This document shows positions 17,829 to 27,022 of a stretch of 64,000 nt of DNA, piece by piece (the stretch's first letter is position 1; the number at the start of each line of letters is the position of its first letter). The notes under the pieces were generated by a model. The model saw only the letters and a list, made by a program, of their open reading frames with translations. It made no database searches and had not been told where the DNA came from. The position numbers and the translations under genes are program-made. The DNA is from Microbacterium sp. AK031 (GTDB lineage Bacteria; Actinomycetota; Actinomycetes; Actinomycetales; Microbacteriaceae): NCBI RefSeq assembly GCF_024807145.1, contig NZ_JANUCA010000006.1, positions 62,001 to 126,000 of the forward strand. The letters run 5' to 3'.

Positions 17829-18751
17829 GCACCTCTTCTCTTCAAGTCACACGCACGCCAAGCACTCCCCCAGAGGTCGTGTGCGTCGGCGAGACCATGG
17901 CGCTGGTCACGCCGACGGATGGCGCGCTGTCCCAGGCGCACGCGGCCTCACTGGGGCTCGCCGGGGCCGAGTCGAACGTCACCGCGGGGCTCGCCGCCGC
18001 AGGCCACAGTGCGGCCTGGGCATCGCGTCTCGGCGATGACCCGCTCGGCGCGCGTATCTCCGCCGAGCTCGCCCGGCGCGGCGTCGAGCTGTGGGTCGAG
18101 CTCGATCAAGACGCCCCCACCGGCGTCATGTTCAAGGACCCGGCAGCCGAGGGGTCGTCCGTCTACTACTACCGCCGCGGCTCGGCCGCCTCTCGCATGG
18201 CGCCGGGGCATCTGTCCGTCGATCAGCTCACGGGTGTGCGGATCGTGCACACCACCGGCATCACCCCCGCGCTCTCCCCCTCCACCAGTGACATGGTCGA
18301 CCGCCTGTTCGAGGACGCGCGCACCGCCGGCGCGCTGGTGTCGTTCGACGTGAACGATCGTCGCGCGCTGTGGTCGATGGAGGATGCCGCGGCCACTCTC
18401 GCCCGGCTGGCGAACGCCGCCGACATCGCACTGGTCGGGCGCGACGAGGCCGAACGCATCTGGGGCACGTCGACGGCCGAGGAGATCAGGGCCTTCCTGC
18501 CGGACTGTGCTCTGCTCGTCGTGAAAGACGGTGATGTGGGCGCCACGGCATTCGAGGGCGATGCCGAGCCCGTCTTCGTCCCCGCCCCCGTGGTCGAGGT
18601 CGTCGAGCCGGTCGGAGCCGGTGATGCGTTCGCCAGCGGCTTCCTCGCCGCGACTTTGGAGGGCAGGCCTCTCGCCGAGCGTCTGTCCGCGGGGCACGTC
18701 GCGGCAGAGCGCGTGCTCACGATCGCCGCTGACATGCCGCCCATCTCCTGA
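17825..18751 (+). CDS. PfkB-family sugar kinase, 2-keto-3-deoxygluconate kinase type
   Basis: A 308-aa ribokinase-fold kinase. The N-terminal VCVGETMALVTP, the AGAESNVTAGLAAAG substrate region, YYYRRGSAASRM and the catalytic VGAGDAFASGF loop are all intact. The YYYRRGSAAS segment is characteristic of 2-keto-3-deoxygluconate kinases. It is the complete homologue of the broken kinase at 4651-5476 and could carry out that step in its place. The start overlaps the MFS stop by 4 bp. Confidence 0.85.
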   Translation: MSTSSLQVTRTPSTPPEVVCVGETMALVTPTDGALSQAHAASLGLAGAESNVTAGLAAAGHSAAWASRLGDDPLGARISAELARRGVELWVELDQDAPTGVMFKDPAAEGSSVYYYRRGSAASRMAPGHLSVDQLTGVRIVHTTGITPALSPSTSDMVDRLFEDARTAGALVSFDVNDRRALWSMEDAAATLARLANAADIALVGRDEAERIWGTSTAEEIRAFLPDCALLVVKDGDVGATAFEGDAEPVFVPAPVVEVVEPVGAGDAFASGFLAATLEGRPLAERLSAGHVAAERVLTIAADMPPIS

Positions 18752-18771
18752 ACCCCTCGTAGGCTGAGGGC

Positions 18772-19530
18772 ATGCCTGCTCCGGTACAGCTCCCTCAGCT
18801 CTCCTGGGGCGATCCCGACGCCCGGAACACCGCTCTGCTCGTGCACGGGCTCGGCTCCTCCGCCGCTCTCATGTGGCGTCTGGGCGATGCGCTCGCGAAT
18901 GCCGGGTGGCACGCCGTCGCAGTCGACCTCCGCGGCCACGGCGATGCGCCCCGCGCACTCGATTACACGATCGGCGCCTACGGCGCGGATCTCGCAGCCC
19001 TCTCCCCCGCTCGCGGCGGTGCGTGGGACGCGGTCATCGGGCACTCGCTCGGCGGCGCGGCCAGCACCGTGGCCGCGGCATCCGATGCCCACTGGACGAA
19101 CAGACTCGTCCTCATCGACCCGGCCATCCTCGTCGAGGGGAAAGACGCGTCGATCGTGCGTCGCAGTCAGGAACGCGCCTTCGCCGACAATCGCGTCGAG
19201 GTCGTACGGCAGGAGCATCCGCACTGGCATCCCCAGGATCTCGAGCTGAAGGTCGATGCCGTGGTGCGGGCGAGCGGGTGGGCGGTCGAGCAGACCAGCG
19301 CGCAGAACCAGCCGTGGAACGTGCGAGCGGATGCTGCGCGCCTGGCCGTGCCGACGCATGTCATCGCCGCCGATCCAGAGGTGTACAGCCTGTTCACGGG
19401 TAAGACCGCAGACGCGGTGATCGCATCCAACGAGCGCATCTCGATGTCGATCGTCGCGGGAGCCGGTCACTCCCCGCACCGCGACAAGCCCGATGAGACC
19501 GTCCGCCAATTGCTGGAGGCAATCGCATGA
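18772..19530 (+). CDS. Alpha/beta hydrolase
   Basis: A 252-aa cytosolic hydrolase. The oxyanion segment LLVHGLGSS, the nucleophile Ser in GHSLGGA and the catalytic His in GAGHSPHRD are visible. The substrate is unknown. A TAGGCT -10 ends 6 nt before the ATG, so an internal leaderless promoter may add to operon transcription. Its stop overlaps the next gene (ATGA). Confidence 0.88.
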   Translation: MPAPVQLPQLSWGDPDARNTALLVHGLGSSAALMWRLGDALANAGWHAVAVDLRGHGDAPRALDYTIGAYGADLAALSPARGGAWDAVIGHSLGGAASTVAAASDAHWTNRLVLIDPAILVEGKDASIVRRSQERAFADNRVEVVRQEHPHWHPQDLELKVDAVVRASGWAVEQTSAQNQPWNVRADAARLAVPTHVIAADPEVYSLFTGKTADAVIASNERISMSIVAGAGHSPHRDKPDETVRQLLEAIA

Positions 19531-20684
19531 GCTTCGACCCCGCCCAGTTCCTGCCTGACGACCTGCTGGACCGCATCCGTGAGCGCGCGCCTATCCATGA
19601 TCGTGAGAACACCTTCCCCGATCGGGATCTGGCGGAGCTGCGGGATGCGGGGTACCTGAAGATCCTCGTCCCGACCGCTCGTGGCGGCGCGGGCCTCGGT
19701 CTCGAGCAGGCCGCGATCCTGCAGCAGCGATTGGCCACAGCCGCACCCGCCACCGCCCTGGCGATCAACATGCACCTGGTGTGGACCGGCGTCGCGAAGG
19801 TCTTCAGCGACCGCGGCGTGCCCGGCCTGGAGTTCGTGCAGGACGGCGCCGCCCGAGGAGAGGTATTCGCGTTCGGCATCAGCGAGGGCGGCAACGACCT
19901 GGTGCTCTTCGGAAGCGACACCGCGGCTGTGCCGCAGGGCGACGGCAGGTACACATTCACCGGCACGAAGATCTTCACGTCTCTCGCGCCGGTGTGGACG
20001 AAGCTCGGACTGCACGGCCTCGACACCACGAGCCCTGACGCACCCAAGCTCGTGTTCGCATTCATAGATCGCACGGATGCGGTCACCACGAGCGATGACT
20101 GGGACACTCTCGGGATGCGCGCGACGCAGAGCCGCACCACACGGCTGAACGGCGCAGCTGCCGCGCCCGAGCACGTGGTGCGCCGTATCGATCCGGGTCC
20201 GGGGCCCGATCCGATCATCTTCGGCATCTTCAGCGTCTTCGAGCTGCTGCTCGCGTCGGTGTACACCGGTATCGCCCGCCGCGCCCTGGATCTCGCCGTC
20301 CTGACCGTGCAGCAGCGGACGTCGAAGAAGACCGGGCTGGCGTACAGTCAGGATCCCGACATCCGCTGGCGCATCGCAGGGATGAGCCTCGCATACGATG
20401 CCCTTCCCCCGCAGATCGCGGCGCTCGCACGCGACGTCGACGAGCAGGCCGACAACGGCACCCGCTGGTTCACGCTGCTGTCCGGCGTCAAGCACCGTGC
20501 GGTGGTGATGGCGAAGGACGTAGTCGATCAGGCGATCCTCACCGCCGGCGGTGGATCGTACTTCTCCTCGAACGAACTCTCGCGGCTGTACCGCGACGTG
20601 CTGGCGGGCATGTTCCACCCGTCCGATCCTGAGTCGGCGCACGCGACGGCAGCGAGCGCACTGCTCGGTCCGCTCGAGGGCTGA
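19527..20684 (+). CDS. Acyl-CoA dehydrogenase family protein
   Basis: A 385-aa flavoprotein of the acyl-CoA dehydrogenase fold: helical N-terminal domain (FPDRDLAELRDAGYLKILVP), the central FGISEGGND flavin/substrate region and a C-terminal helical domain ending with GGGSYFSSNELSRLYRDV. The last domain resembles the DszC/monooxygenase-like branch as much as true dehydrogenases, so the reaction may be oxidation or flavin-dependent hydroxylation. It ends directly against the convergent CsoR-family gene, with no gap. Confidence 0.8.
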   Translation: MSFDPAQFLPDDLLDRIRERAPIHDRENTFPDRDLAELRDAGYLKILVPTARGGAGLGLEQAAILQQRLATAAPATALAINMHLVWTGVAKVFSDRGVPGLEFVQDGAARGEVFAFGISEGGNDLVLFGSDTAAVPQGDGRYTFTGTKIFTSLAPVWTKLGLHGLDTTSPDAPKLVFAFIDRTDAVTTSDDWDTLGMRATQSRTTRLNGAAAAPEHVVRRIDPGPGPDPIIFGIFSVFELLLASVYTGIARRALDLAVLTVQQRTSKKTGLAYSQDPDIRWRIAGMSLAYDALPPQIAALARDVDEQADNGTRWFTLLSGVKHRAVVMAKDVVDQAILTAGGGSYFSSNELSRLYRDVLAGMFHPSDPESAHATAASALLGPLEG

Positions 20685-20957
20685 TCACCTCCGGTCGAAG
20701 TCGAACGCCTTCAGCAGTTCCCCGACGGCCTGCTCCCGCTGTTCGCCGCCCTCTTCGAACATGTGCGTCACGTGCGTGCGCAGATGATTCTCGAGAAGAA
20801 GACGGTTGAGGGATTCCAGTGACTTCTGGATGGCGCGGGACTGCGTGATGATGTCCATGCAGTACTCCTCGTTCTCGATCATCCTGGCGACCCCGCGCAG
20901 CTGACCTTCGAGGATGCTGGTTCGGTGCAGAGCACGCTTTTTGATGTCTTCGATCAC
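20685..20957 (-). CDS. CsoR-family metal-sensing repressor
   Basis: A 90-aa all-helical DNA-binding repressor of the CsoR/RcnR family. The ligand positions that are Cys-His-Cys in copper CsoR read Cys33, His58 and His62 here (EEYCMD and ENHLRTH), with exactly the same spacing, so the metal or ligand sensed may differ from Cu(I). The start is GTG 20957, with TAGCCT ending 6 nt before it (leaderless). No metal exporter is next to it; DUF445 is divergent. Confidence 0.88.
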   Translation of the reverse strand: MIEDIKKRALHRTSILEGQLRGVARMIENEEYCMDIITQSRAIQKSLESLNRLLLENHLRTHVTHMFEEGGEQREQAVGELLKAFDFDRR

Positions 20958-21014
20958 GATTCGAGGCTACCCCGGTCCACCGACGCACGGCATGTGCATG
21001 CGAGGATGACACAC

Positions 21015-22292
21015 ATGCCGCGCACCCCGATGGCCCTGCTCTCCCCCGCCGATCAGGAGCGTCTGCGCGCCCTGCGCCGCATGAAGGCGATCGCGATCGG
21101 CGCACTGGTCTTCATGGCGGTCGTCTTCGTCATCGCGTTCGCGTTCCAGGAGCGCCTGGGCTGGCTCGGTTACGTCCGCGCGGCTGCCGAGGGCGGCATG
21201 GTCGGAGCGCTCGCGGACTGGTTCGCCGTCACCGCGCTGTTCCGTCGTCCGCTCGGCCTGCCCATCCCGCACACTGCGATCATCCCCAACCGCAAGGACG
21301 AGATCGGCCGCACGCTCGGCGAGTTCGTCGAGACGAACTTCCTCGCCGCAGACGTCGTACGCACGAAGCTCGCCACAACCGCGATCGCCCGGCGCGCCGG
21401 CGATTGGCTGCAGCAGCGGCCGCACGCCGAACGGGTCGCGGCCGAGGGGGCGACGATCGCGACAGCCGTGCTGAACGCGCTCAGCGACGATGACGTGCGC
21501 GATCTCATCACCGATCTCGCCCGCGAGCATCTGGTGCAGCCGGAGTGGGGTCCTCCCGCAGGCGTGTGGCTGGAGAAGATCGTCCACGCCGATGCCCACC
21601 ACGGCGCGGTCGATCTCGCCGCAGACAGCATCGCGACGTGGCTGGACTCCAACGCGGAGTCCTTCACGGGACTCGTCTCCCGCCGGCTCCCCGCGTGGGT
21701 GCCGCGGCTCGCGCACCGCTTCGTCGACGAGACCGTCTATCACGAGGCCGTCAAGTTCGTCCATGCTGTGCAGGCCGACCCGCAGCATCCGGCGCGTCTC
21801 GCGATCGACGGGTATCTGGCACGCCTCGCCGACAATCTGCAGCACGACCCCGCGACGCGCGCGAAGCTCGAGAACGCGAAGGCCTCGCTGTTCGACAGCC
21901 CCCGGGTCGGAGCGCTGGCGGCCGAGGCATGGAACACCGCGAAAGCAGGTCTGCTGACGGCCCTCGCCGACCCCGCGAGCGGGTTGCGCGTGCGCGCCGC
22001 GCGGGCCCTGCAGGAAGTCGGCGAGCGGCTGACGACGGATGCTGCGCTGCAGACCCGCGTCGACACCTGGGTGTCAGAGGCCGCAGTGTTCCTCGTCGAT
22101 CGCTACCGGCACGACATCGCGTCGATCATCACCGACACGGTCGAGCGGTGGGATCCGGCCGAGACGACCGAGAAGATCGAGCTGATGGTCGGGCGCGATC
22201 TGCAGTACATCCGCCTGAACGGCACCGTGGTCGGCGCCCTCGCCGGCCTGGCTATCTTCTCGATCGCACATGCACTGATCCCTGGAGTCTGA
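21015..22292 (+). CDS. DUF445 membrane protein
   Basis: A 425-aa protein of the DUF445/YjiN family. It has a membrane segment near residues 20-40 (AIGALVFMAVVFVIAFAF), the conserved GGMVGALADWFAVTALFRRP signature, a long soluble helical region and a C-terminal membrane anchor (VVGALAGLAIFSIAHALI). The function is unknown. ATG 21015 is preferred because GAGGA is 8 nt upstream; ATG 21006 is also in frame. It ends 1 bp before hutG. Confidence 0.85.
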   Translation: MPRTPMALLSPADQERLRALRRMKAIAIGALVFMAVVFVIAFAFQERLGWLGYVRAAAEGGMVGALADWFAVTALFRRPLGLPIPHTAIIPNRKDEIGRTLGEFVETNFLAADVVRTKLATTAIARRAGDWLQQRPHAERVAAEGATIATAVLNALSDDDVRDLITDLAREHLVQPEWGPPAGVWLEKIVHADAHHGAVDLAADSIATWLDSNAESFTGLVSRRLPAWVPRLAHRFVDETVYHEAVKFVHAVQADPQHPARLAIDGYLARLADNLQHDPATRAKLENAKASLFDSPRVGALAAEAWNTAKAGLLTALADPASGLRVRAARALQEVGERLTTDAALQTRVDTWVSEAAVFLVDRYRHDIASIITDTVERWDPAETTEKIELMVGRDLQYIRLNGTVVGALAGLAIFSIAHALIPGV

Positions 22293-22293
22293 C

Positions 22294-23196
22294 ATGGCAC
22301 TCTCACACGATCCCCTGTGGCCACGCGCCGGGGTCTGGCCGGCGTTCGAGCAGTCGGCGGATGCCGTCATCCTCGGCGTTCCCACCTGGCGGACATCCCT
22401 CTCTCCGACTGGCGCGCACCGGACGCCGTCCGCCATCCGCGAGGCATTGCTTCGGTACAGTCCTTCTCTCATCGGCCCGCCCGCGATCGATCTGAACGGT
22501 GCATTGCGGATCGCCGATGCCGGAGACATCCATGAGCCCGACGGCGACGAGGGCATCGCATCCGTCATCGCGCGCATGCGCGAGCTGGCGCCGGCATTCG
22601 TCATCGCGCTCGGCGGCGACAACTCGCTCACCTACCCGGTCGCGCTCGGTGCCGATACCACCGGCCTCATCACCTTCGACGCGCACTTCGATCTGCGCGA
22701 CGGCATCTCCAACGGGTCGCCAGTGCGTCGCCTGATCGAGGACGCACCTGAGGGGTCACGGATCGATCCGGCGCGTATCGTGCAGATCGGAATCGCCGAC
22801 TTCGCGAACTCCTCGCATTATGCGCAGCGCGCCGCGGACTGGGGCATCCGGGTGATCGCTCTCGACGAGGTCCGGCGGCGCGGGATCGACGATGTGGTGG
22901 GCGAGGCGCTGGAGGTCGCGGGCTCCGGCGACGGCCGCATCCACCTCGACATCGATGTGGACGTGTGCGACCGAAGCGTTGCTCCTGGCTGCCCTGCGAG
23001 CGTTCCCGGTGGGCTTGCCGCGTGGGAGCTTCGTGCACTCTCGCGTGCCATCGCCTCGGATTCCCGGGTGGTCAGCGCCGACATCGCGGAGGTGGATGCG
23101 ACGGCCGATGCCGAAGACGGCCGAACGGTGCGCCTTGCCGCGCTGTGCGTGCTGGAACTGCTTGCGGGTCGGGCGAACAGAACCCGCACACGATGA
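22294..23196 (+). CDS. hutG: Arginase-family hydrolase, probable formimidoylglutamase
   Basis: A 300-aa ureohydrolase-fold protein, assigned to the last step of histidine degradation (formimidoyl-glutamate to glutamate) because hutH, hutU, hutI and an IclR regulator lie nearby. Two metal motifs are normal, DAHFDLRD and DIDVDVCD. The first, normally GGDHS, reads GGDNS, so a metal-binding His is replaced by Asn. An agmatinase or guanidino-acid hydrolase is the alternative. Confidence 0.72.
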   Translation: MALSHDPLWPRAGVWPAFEQSADAVILGVPTWRTSLSPTGAHRTPSAIREALLRYSPSLIGPPAIDLNGALRIADAGDIHEPDGDEGIASVIARMRELAPAFVIALGGDNSLTYPVALGADTTGLITFDAHFDLRDGISNGSPVRRLIEDAPEGSRIDPARIVQIGIADFANSSHYAQRAADWGIRVIALDEVRRRGIDDVVGEALEVAGSGDGRIHLDIDVDVCDRSVAPGCPASVPGGLAAWELRALSRAIASDSRVVSADIAEVDATADAEDGRTVRLAALCVLELLAGRANRTRTR

Positions 23197-23285
23197 CGAT
23201 ACGCCTGCGGCCGCGCGGACGCCACCCCCTTTCTGAGCAGAGGAGGCGCGATCGATCCTGAGGACATCTACCGAGGGAGAGGTTC

Positions 23286-23519
23286 ATGAGCGCAACGCCC
23301 GCGTCCGCTTTGAAGGACAAGAATTACAACCTCGTCTGCGTGCTGGAGGCGTCTCTGCGCAACGCGTGGTCGATGCAGACCTACATCGAAGACGCCGAAC
23401 GCGAGGGTGATTCGGAACTCGCAGAGTGGTTCCGCAAGATCCAGCACAACAGCCTCAAGGCAGGTGACCAGGGCAAGCAGCTGCTGCGTGCACGTCTCCA
23501 CGAGGACGGGTCGTCGTGA
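23286..23519 (+). CDS. Small conserved protein of unknown function
   Basis: A 77-aa soluble acidic helical protein (LEASLRNAWSMQTYIEDAER and AEWFRKIQHNSLKAGDQGKQ). I do not recognise a domain. The start is supported by GGGAGAGG. Its last codons overlap the GTG of the following Cys-rich gene, so the two are probably translated together. Confidence 0.75.
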   Translation: MSATPASALKDKNYNLVCVLEASLRNAWSMQTYIEDAEREGDSELAEWFRKIQHNSLKAGDQGKQLLRARLHEDGSS

Positions 23520-23785
23520 CCACGACACAACCGGACGCCGTCGGCACGTTCACGGCGACCTGCGACGTCTGTGGGAACGTCTATGACCGTTCGTTCACGG
23601 TCAACACGGGCAGCAAGGTCGGCACGTTCGACAGCTTCGAGTGCGCGATCCACGCGATGGCTCCGGAGTGCGAGCGTTGCGGATGCAAGGTGCTGGGGCA
23701 CGGAGTCGAAGCCGACGGGCAGATCTTCTGCTGCGCGCACTGCGCACGCATGTCCGGCGAGGATCAGATCGTCGATCGGGTGTGA
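23516..23785 (+). CDS. Small Cys-rich (zinc-binding) protein
   Basis: An 89-aa protein with four cysteine groups: CDVC, CAIH, CERCGC and CCAHC, ten metal-type residues within 60. The last half (ECERCGCKVLGHGVEADGQ followed by CCAHC) resembles small prokaryotic metallothionein/zinc-ribbon proteins. The GTG start overlaps the previous stop (GTGA). A role in zinc storage or redox sensing is only a guess. Confidence 0.75.
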   Translation: MTTTQPDAVGTFTATCDVCGNVYDRSFTVNTGSKVGTFDSFECAIHAMAPECERCGCKVLGHGVEADGQIFCCAHCARMSGEDQIVDRV

Positions 23786-23838
23786 TCAAGGTGGACGTGC
23801 GATGGCGCCGGCGGGAAGAGCGCAATGACCCCACGCTC

Positions 23839-24156
23839 ATGGCGAATCAGCCGGCACTGCGGTCGTCGGACGGCACGATCTGGATCGTGGTCGCCGGTCT
23901 GTTCGCGCTGATCTGCCTCGTGCCGCTGAGCCTTCTCACTGTCGTGGCTCCACGGCAGTCTGCGCCGGTCGCCTGGATCACCGCGATCCTCGTGATCGCC
24001 CTGTATGCCGCGCTCCTGGTGAGCCGGTGGACGGTGGAAGATCGCGAGCGCCGGCTGCGGATCATGGCCGTGCTGATGCTCGCCATGGCCGCTGTCGCAC
24101 TGTTCGGCATGCTGACGTGTACAGCGATCGAATGGTCGGCGGTGCCCGTCGCCTGA
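23839..24156 (+). CDS. Small membrane protein of unknown function
   Basis: A 105-aa protein with three hydrophobic segments (IWIVVAGLFALICLVPL, WITAILVIALYAALLV, MAVLMLAMAAVALFGM). The frame is open back to the previous stop, so GTG 23782 is also possible; I prefer ATG 23839 because the extra stretch is highly charged. No family recognised. It ends 47 bp before the convergent hutI. Confidence 0.6.
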   Translation: MANQPALRSSDGTIWIVVAGLFALICLVPLSLLTVVAPRQSAPVAWITAILVIALYAALLVSRWTVEDRERRLRIMAVLMLAMAAVALFGMLTCTAIEWSAVPVA

Positions 24157-24203
24157 CTGGCCTCAGATGCTGGCGGCCGCGGCGCCACAGCATGGCATCG
24201 CCT

Positions 24204-25364
24204 TCACCCGCCGAACCTGACGATCCCGTCCTTCCAGACGCGGGAGACCAGGGGTACGCCCGGCCGATAGGCGAGGTGCACGTGGGTCGGCGCGTCGAGC
24301 AGCACGAGGTCGGCTCGCGATCCTGCCGCGATGATGCCGATGTCGTCTCGGCGCAGGGCACGCGCTCCCCCCGCTGTCGCCGCCCAGAGAGCTTCGGTCG
24401 GCGTCATGCCCATGTCTCGCACGGCGATCGCGATGCAGAACGGCATGGACGAGGTGAAGCTCGAGCCGGGGTTGGTGTCGCAGGCGAGCGCGACCGTCAC
24501 GCCGTCGTCGATGAGGCGACGCGCATCCGGGTAGGGCTGCCGCGTGGAGAACTCTACGCCGGGCAGCAGCGTCAGCACAGTGTCCGACGCCGCGAGGGCC
24601 GCGACATCGTAGTCGGTCAGGTACGTGCCGTGGTCGATGGATGCCGCTCCGAGTTCGACGGCGAGCTTCACACCGCCTCCTGGGCCGAGCTGGCTCGCGT
24701 GCACCCGCGGTGAGAGCCCACGCGCGATTCCCGCTTCCAGCACTCTCCTGGACTGCTCCACGCTGAACGCACCCGTCTCGCAGAACACGTCGATCCATCG
24801 TGCATGCGGAGCGCACGCATCCAGCATGGGACCGGTGACCAGGCCCACATACTCGTCAGAGCGATCGGCGTACTCCGACGGGACGACATGCGCGCCCAGG
24901 AATGTGACCTCCGAGGTGACCTCGGCCGCGAGGCGCACCAGACGCTCCTCGTCGTCGACAGTGAGGCCGTAGCCGCTCTTGATCTCCACCGTGGTGGTGC
25001 CCTGGGCAAGCAGTTCGTCCACGAATCCGCGAAGCCGTGCACGCAGCTCATCCTCGCTCGCCGCGCGCGTGGCGGCGACCGTGGAGCGAATGCCGCCGGC
25101 GGCATACTTCTGCCCGGCCATGCGCGCCTCGAACTCGGCGGCCCGGTCTCCGGCGAACACGAGATGACTGTGGCTGTCGACGAAGCCCGGAATGAGGGCT
25201 CGGCCTCCCGCATCGACGAACTCAGCGGCGCGTGAGCGGGGAGCATCCACCGCCCCCCCTACCCATGCGATCCGCCCGTCTTCGACCAGTACCGCGGCAT
25301 CGTGCAGCACGCCGGCCTCGGTGCTCGTCGTCAGTTCCCCGATGTTCGTGATGAGAGTGCTCAT
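24204..25364 (-). CDS. hutI: Imidazolonepropionase
   Basis: A 386-aa amidohydrolase for the third step of histidine breakdown, imidazolone-propionate to formimidoyl-glutamate. The metal motif is [13 protein letters not shown], followed by [18 protein letters not shown], the lysine-containing KSGYGL and later [10 protein letters not shown], all typical of HutI. It overlaps hutU by 4 bp (ATGA) and is the last gene of hutHUI. Confidence 0.95.
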   Translation of the reverse strand: MSTLITNIGELTTSTEAGVLHDAAVLVEDGRIAWVGGAVDAPRSRAAEFVDAGGRALIPGFVDSHSHLVFAGDRAAEFEARMAGQKYAAGGIRSTVAATRAASEDELRARLRGFVDELLAQGTTTVEIKSGYGLTVDDEERLVRLAAEVTSEVTFLGAHVVPSEYADRSDEYVGLVTGPMLDACAPHARWIDVFCETGAFSVEQSRRVLEAGIARGLSPRVHASQLGPGGGVKLAVELGAASIDHGTYLTDYDVAALAASDTVLTLLPGVEFSTRQPYPDARRLIDDGVTVALACDTNPGSSFTSSMPFCIAIAVRDMGMTPTEALWAATAGGARALRRDDIGIIAAGSRADLVLLDAPTHVHLAYRPGVPLVSRVWKDGIVRFGG

Positions 25365-27022
25365 AGCATCGGCACCTTCAGTCCCCGCTCACGTGCGATG
25401 TCGCGTGCGTGCTCATAGCCGGCGTCGACATGGCGCATGACACCGGTGCCCGGGTCGTTGATGAGCACGCGCTCGAGCTTCTCCGCTGCGAGCGCGGTGC
25501 CGTCTGCGACGCATACCTGGCCGGCATGGATGCTGCGACCGATGCCGACCCCTCCGCCGTGGTGCAGCGACACCCACGACGCACCGGATGCCGTGTTGAG
25601 GAGGGCGTTCAGCAACGGCCAGTCGGCGATGGCATCCGAGCCGTCCTTCATGGCCTCGGTCTCGCGGTACGGAGAGGCGACGGAGCCCGAATCGAGGTGG
25701 TCGCGGCCGATAACGATCGGCGCCTTCAGTTCTCCCGAGGCCACCATCTCGTTGAACTTGAGACCGGCGAGGTGGCGTTCCTTGTATCCGAGCCAGCAGA
25801 TGCGCGCAGGAAGCCCCTCGAAGTGCACCTTCTCGCCCGCCTTCTCGAGCCAGCGGTGCAGAGCCGCATCTTCGGGGAAGAGCTCGGCAATGGCTCGATC
25901 GGTCTTGTAGATGTCCTCCGGGTCGCCGGAGAGCGCCGCCCAGCGGAACGGCCCTCGTCCTTCCTCGAACTGCGGCCGGATGTACGCGGGAACGAAGCCG
26001 GGGAATTCGAAGGCACGCGCGAATCCGCCGAGCTGCGCCTCCCGACGGATGGAGTTCCCATAGTCGAAGACCGCGGCACCGGCATCCTGGAATCCCACCA
26101 TCGCGGCCACGTGCGCAGCCATCGATTCCCGCGAACGGCGAGTGAACTCCTCCGGATCCCGCTCAGCCTCGCCCTTCCATGCCTCGACGGAGATGCCGAC
26201 CGGCAGGTAGGCCAGCGGGTCGTGCGCGCTGGTCTGGTCGGTCACGATGTCGATCGGGATGCCGCGGCCGTGCAACTCGGGGAAGATCTCAGCGGCGTTG
26301 CCGACGACCCCGACCGAAAGCGCCTCACCGGCATCTTTGGCTGCGAGGACGCGCGCCACCGCGGTGTCGAGATCGGCGGTGTATTCGTCGAGGTAGCCGT
26401 GCTCGACGCGGCGCGCGAGGCGTGTCTCGTCGACGTCGGCGATGAGCACGACCCCATCGTTCATCGTGACCGCCAGCGGCTGGGCACCGCCCATGCCGCC
26501 GGCGCCACCGGTGAGGGTGAGCGTTCCGGCGAGCGATTCCCGTCCCAGCGAACGCGCAACCGCGACGAACGTCTCGTACGTGCCTTGCAGAATGCCCTGC
26601 GTGCCGATGTAGATCCACGAGCCGGCCGTCATCTGCCCGTACATCGTCAGCCCCAGCGCCTCGAGTCGGCGGAACTCCGGCCACGTGGCCCAGTCGCCGA
26701 CGAGGTTCGAGTTCGCGATCAGCACGCGCGGCGCCCATTCGTTGGTGCGGAACACGCCCACCGGCTTCCCCGACTGCACGAGCAGCGTCTCGTCCGGCTC
26801 GAGCTCGTCGAGCGTGCGGACGATCGCGTCGTACGCCTCCCACGAACGTGCGGCGCGGCCGGTGCCGCCGTATACGACGAGCTCTTCCGGGTGCTCGGCG
26901 ACCTCGGGGTCGAGGTTGTTCATCAGCATCCGCTTGGCGGCCTCAGCTCCCCAGCTCTTCGCGGTTAGCTCGGGGCCGCGCCCAGCCCTGACGACGCGTG
27001 ATCCTGTGGTGGTGTCAGACAT
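25361..27022 (-). CDS. hutU: Urocanate hydratase
   Basis: A 553-aa enzyme that converts urocanate to imidazolone-propionate with NAD+ as an electrophilic cofactor. It has [48 protein letters not shown] and the conserved Cys in [10 protein letters not shown]. Full family length. It lies between hutH (8-bp overlap) and hutI (4-bp overlap). Confidence 0.97.
   Translation of the reverse strand: MSDTTTGSRVVRAGRGPELTAKSWGAEAAKRMLMNNLDPEVAEHPEELVVYGGTGRAARSWEAYDAIVRTLDELEPDETLLVQSGKPVGVFRTNEWAPRVLIANSNLVGDWATWPEFRRLEALGLTMYGQMTAGSWIYIGTQGILQGTYETFVAVARSLGRESLAGTLTLTGGAGGMGGAQPLAVTMNDGVVLIADVDETRLARRVEHGYLDEYTADLDTAVARVLAAKDAGEALSVGVVGNAAEIFPELHGRGIPIDIVTDQTSAHDPLAYLPVGISVEAWKGEAERDPEEFTRRSRESMAAHVAAMVGFQDAGAAVFDYGNSIRREAQLGGFARAFEFPGFVPAYIRPQFEEGRGPFRWAALSGDPEDIYKTDRAIAELFPEDAALHRWLEKAGEKVHFEGLPARICWLGYKERHLAGLKFNEMVASGELKAPIVIGRDHLDSGSVASPYRETEAMKDGSDAIADWPLLNALLNTASGASWVSLHHGGGVGIGRSIHAGQVCVADGTALAAEKLERVLINDPGTGVMRHVDAGYEHARDIARERGLKVPML

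Noticed and set aside
25409..26968. Long rightward open frame (519 aa) opposite hutU
   Set aside because: It is the complement of a clear urocanase gene and its composition is Arg/Gly/His-rich shadow sequence.
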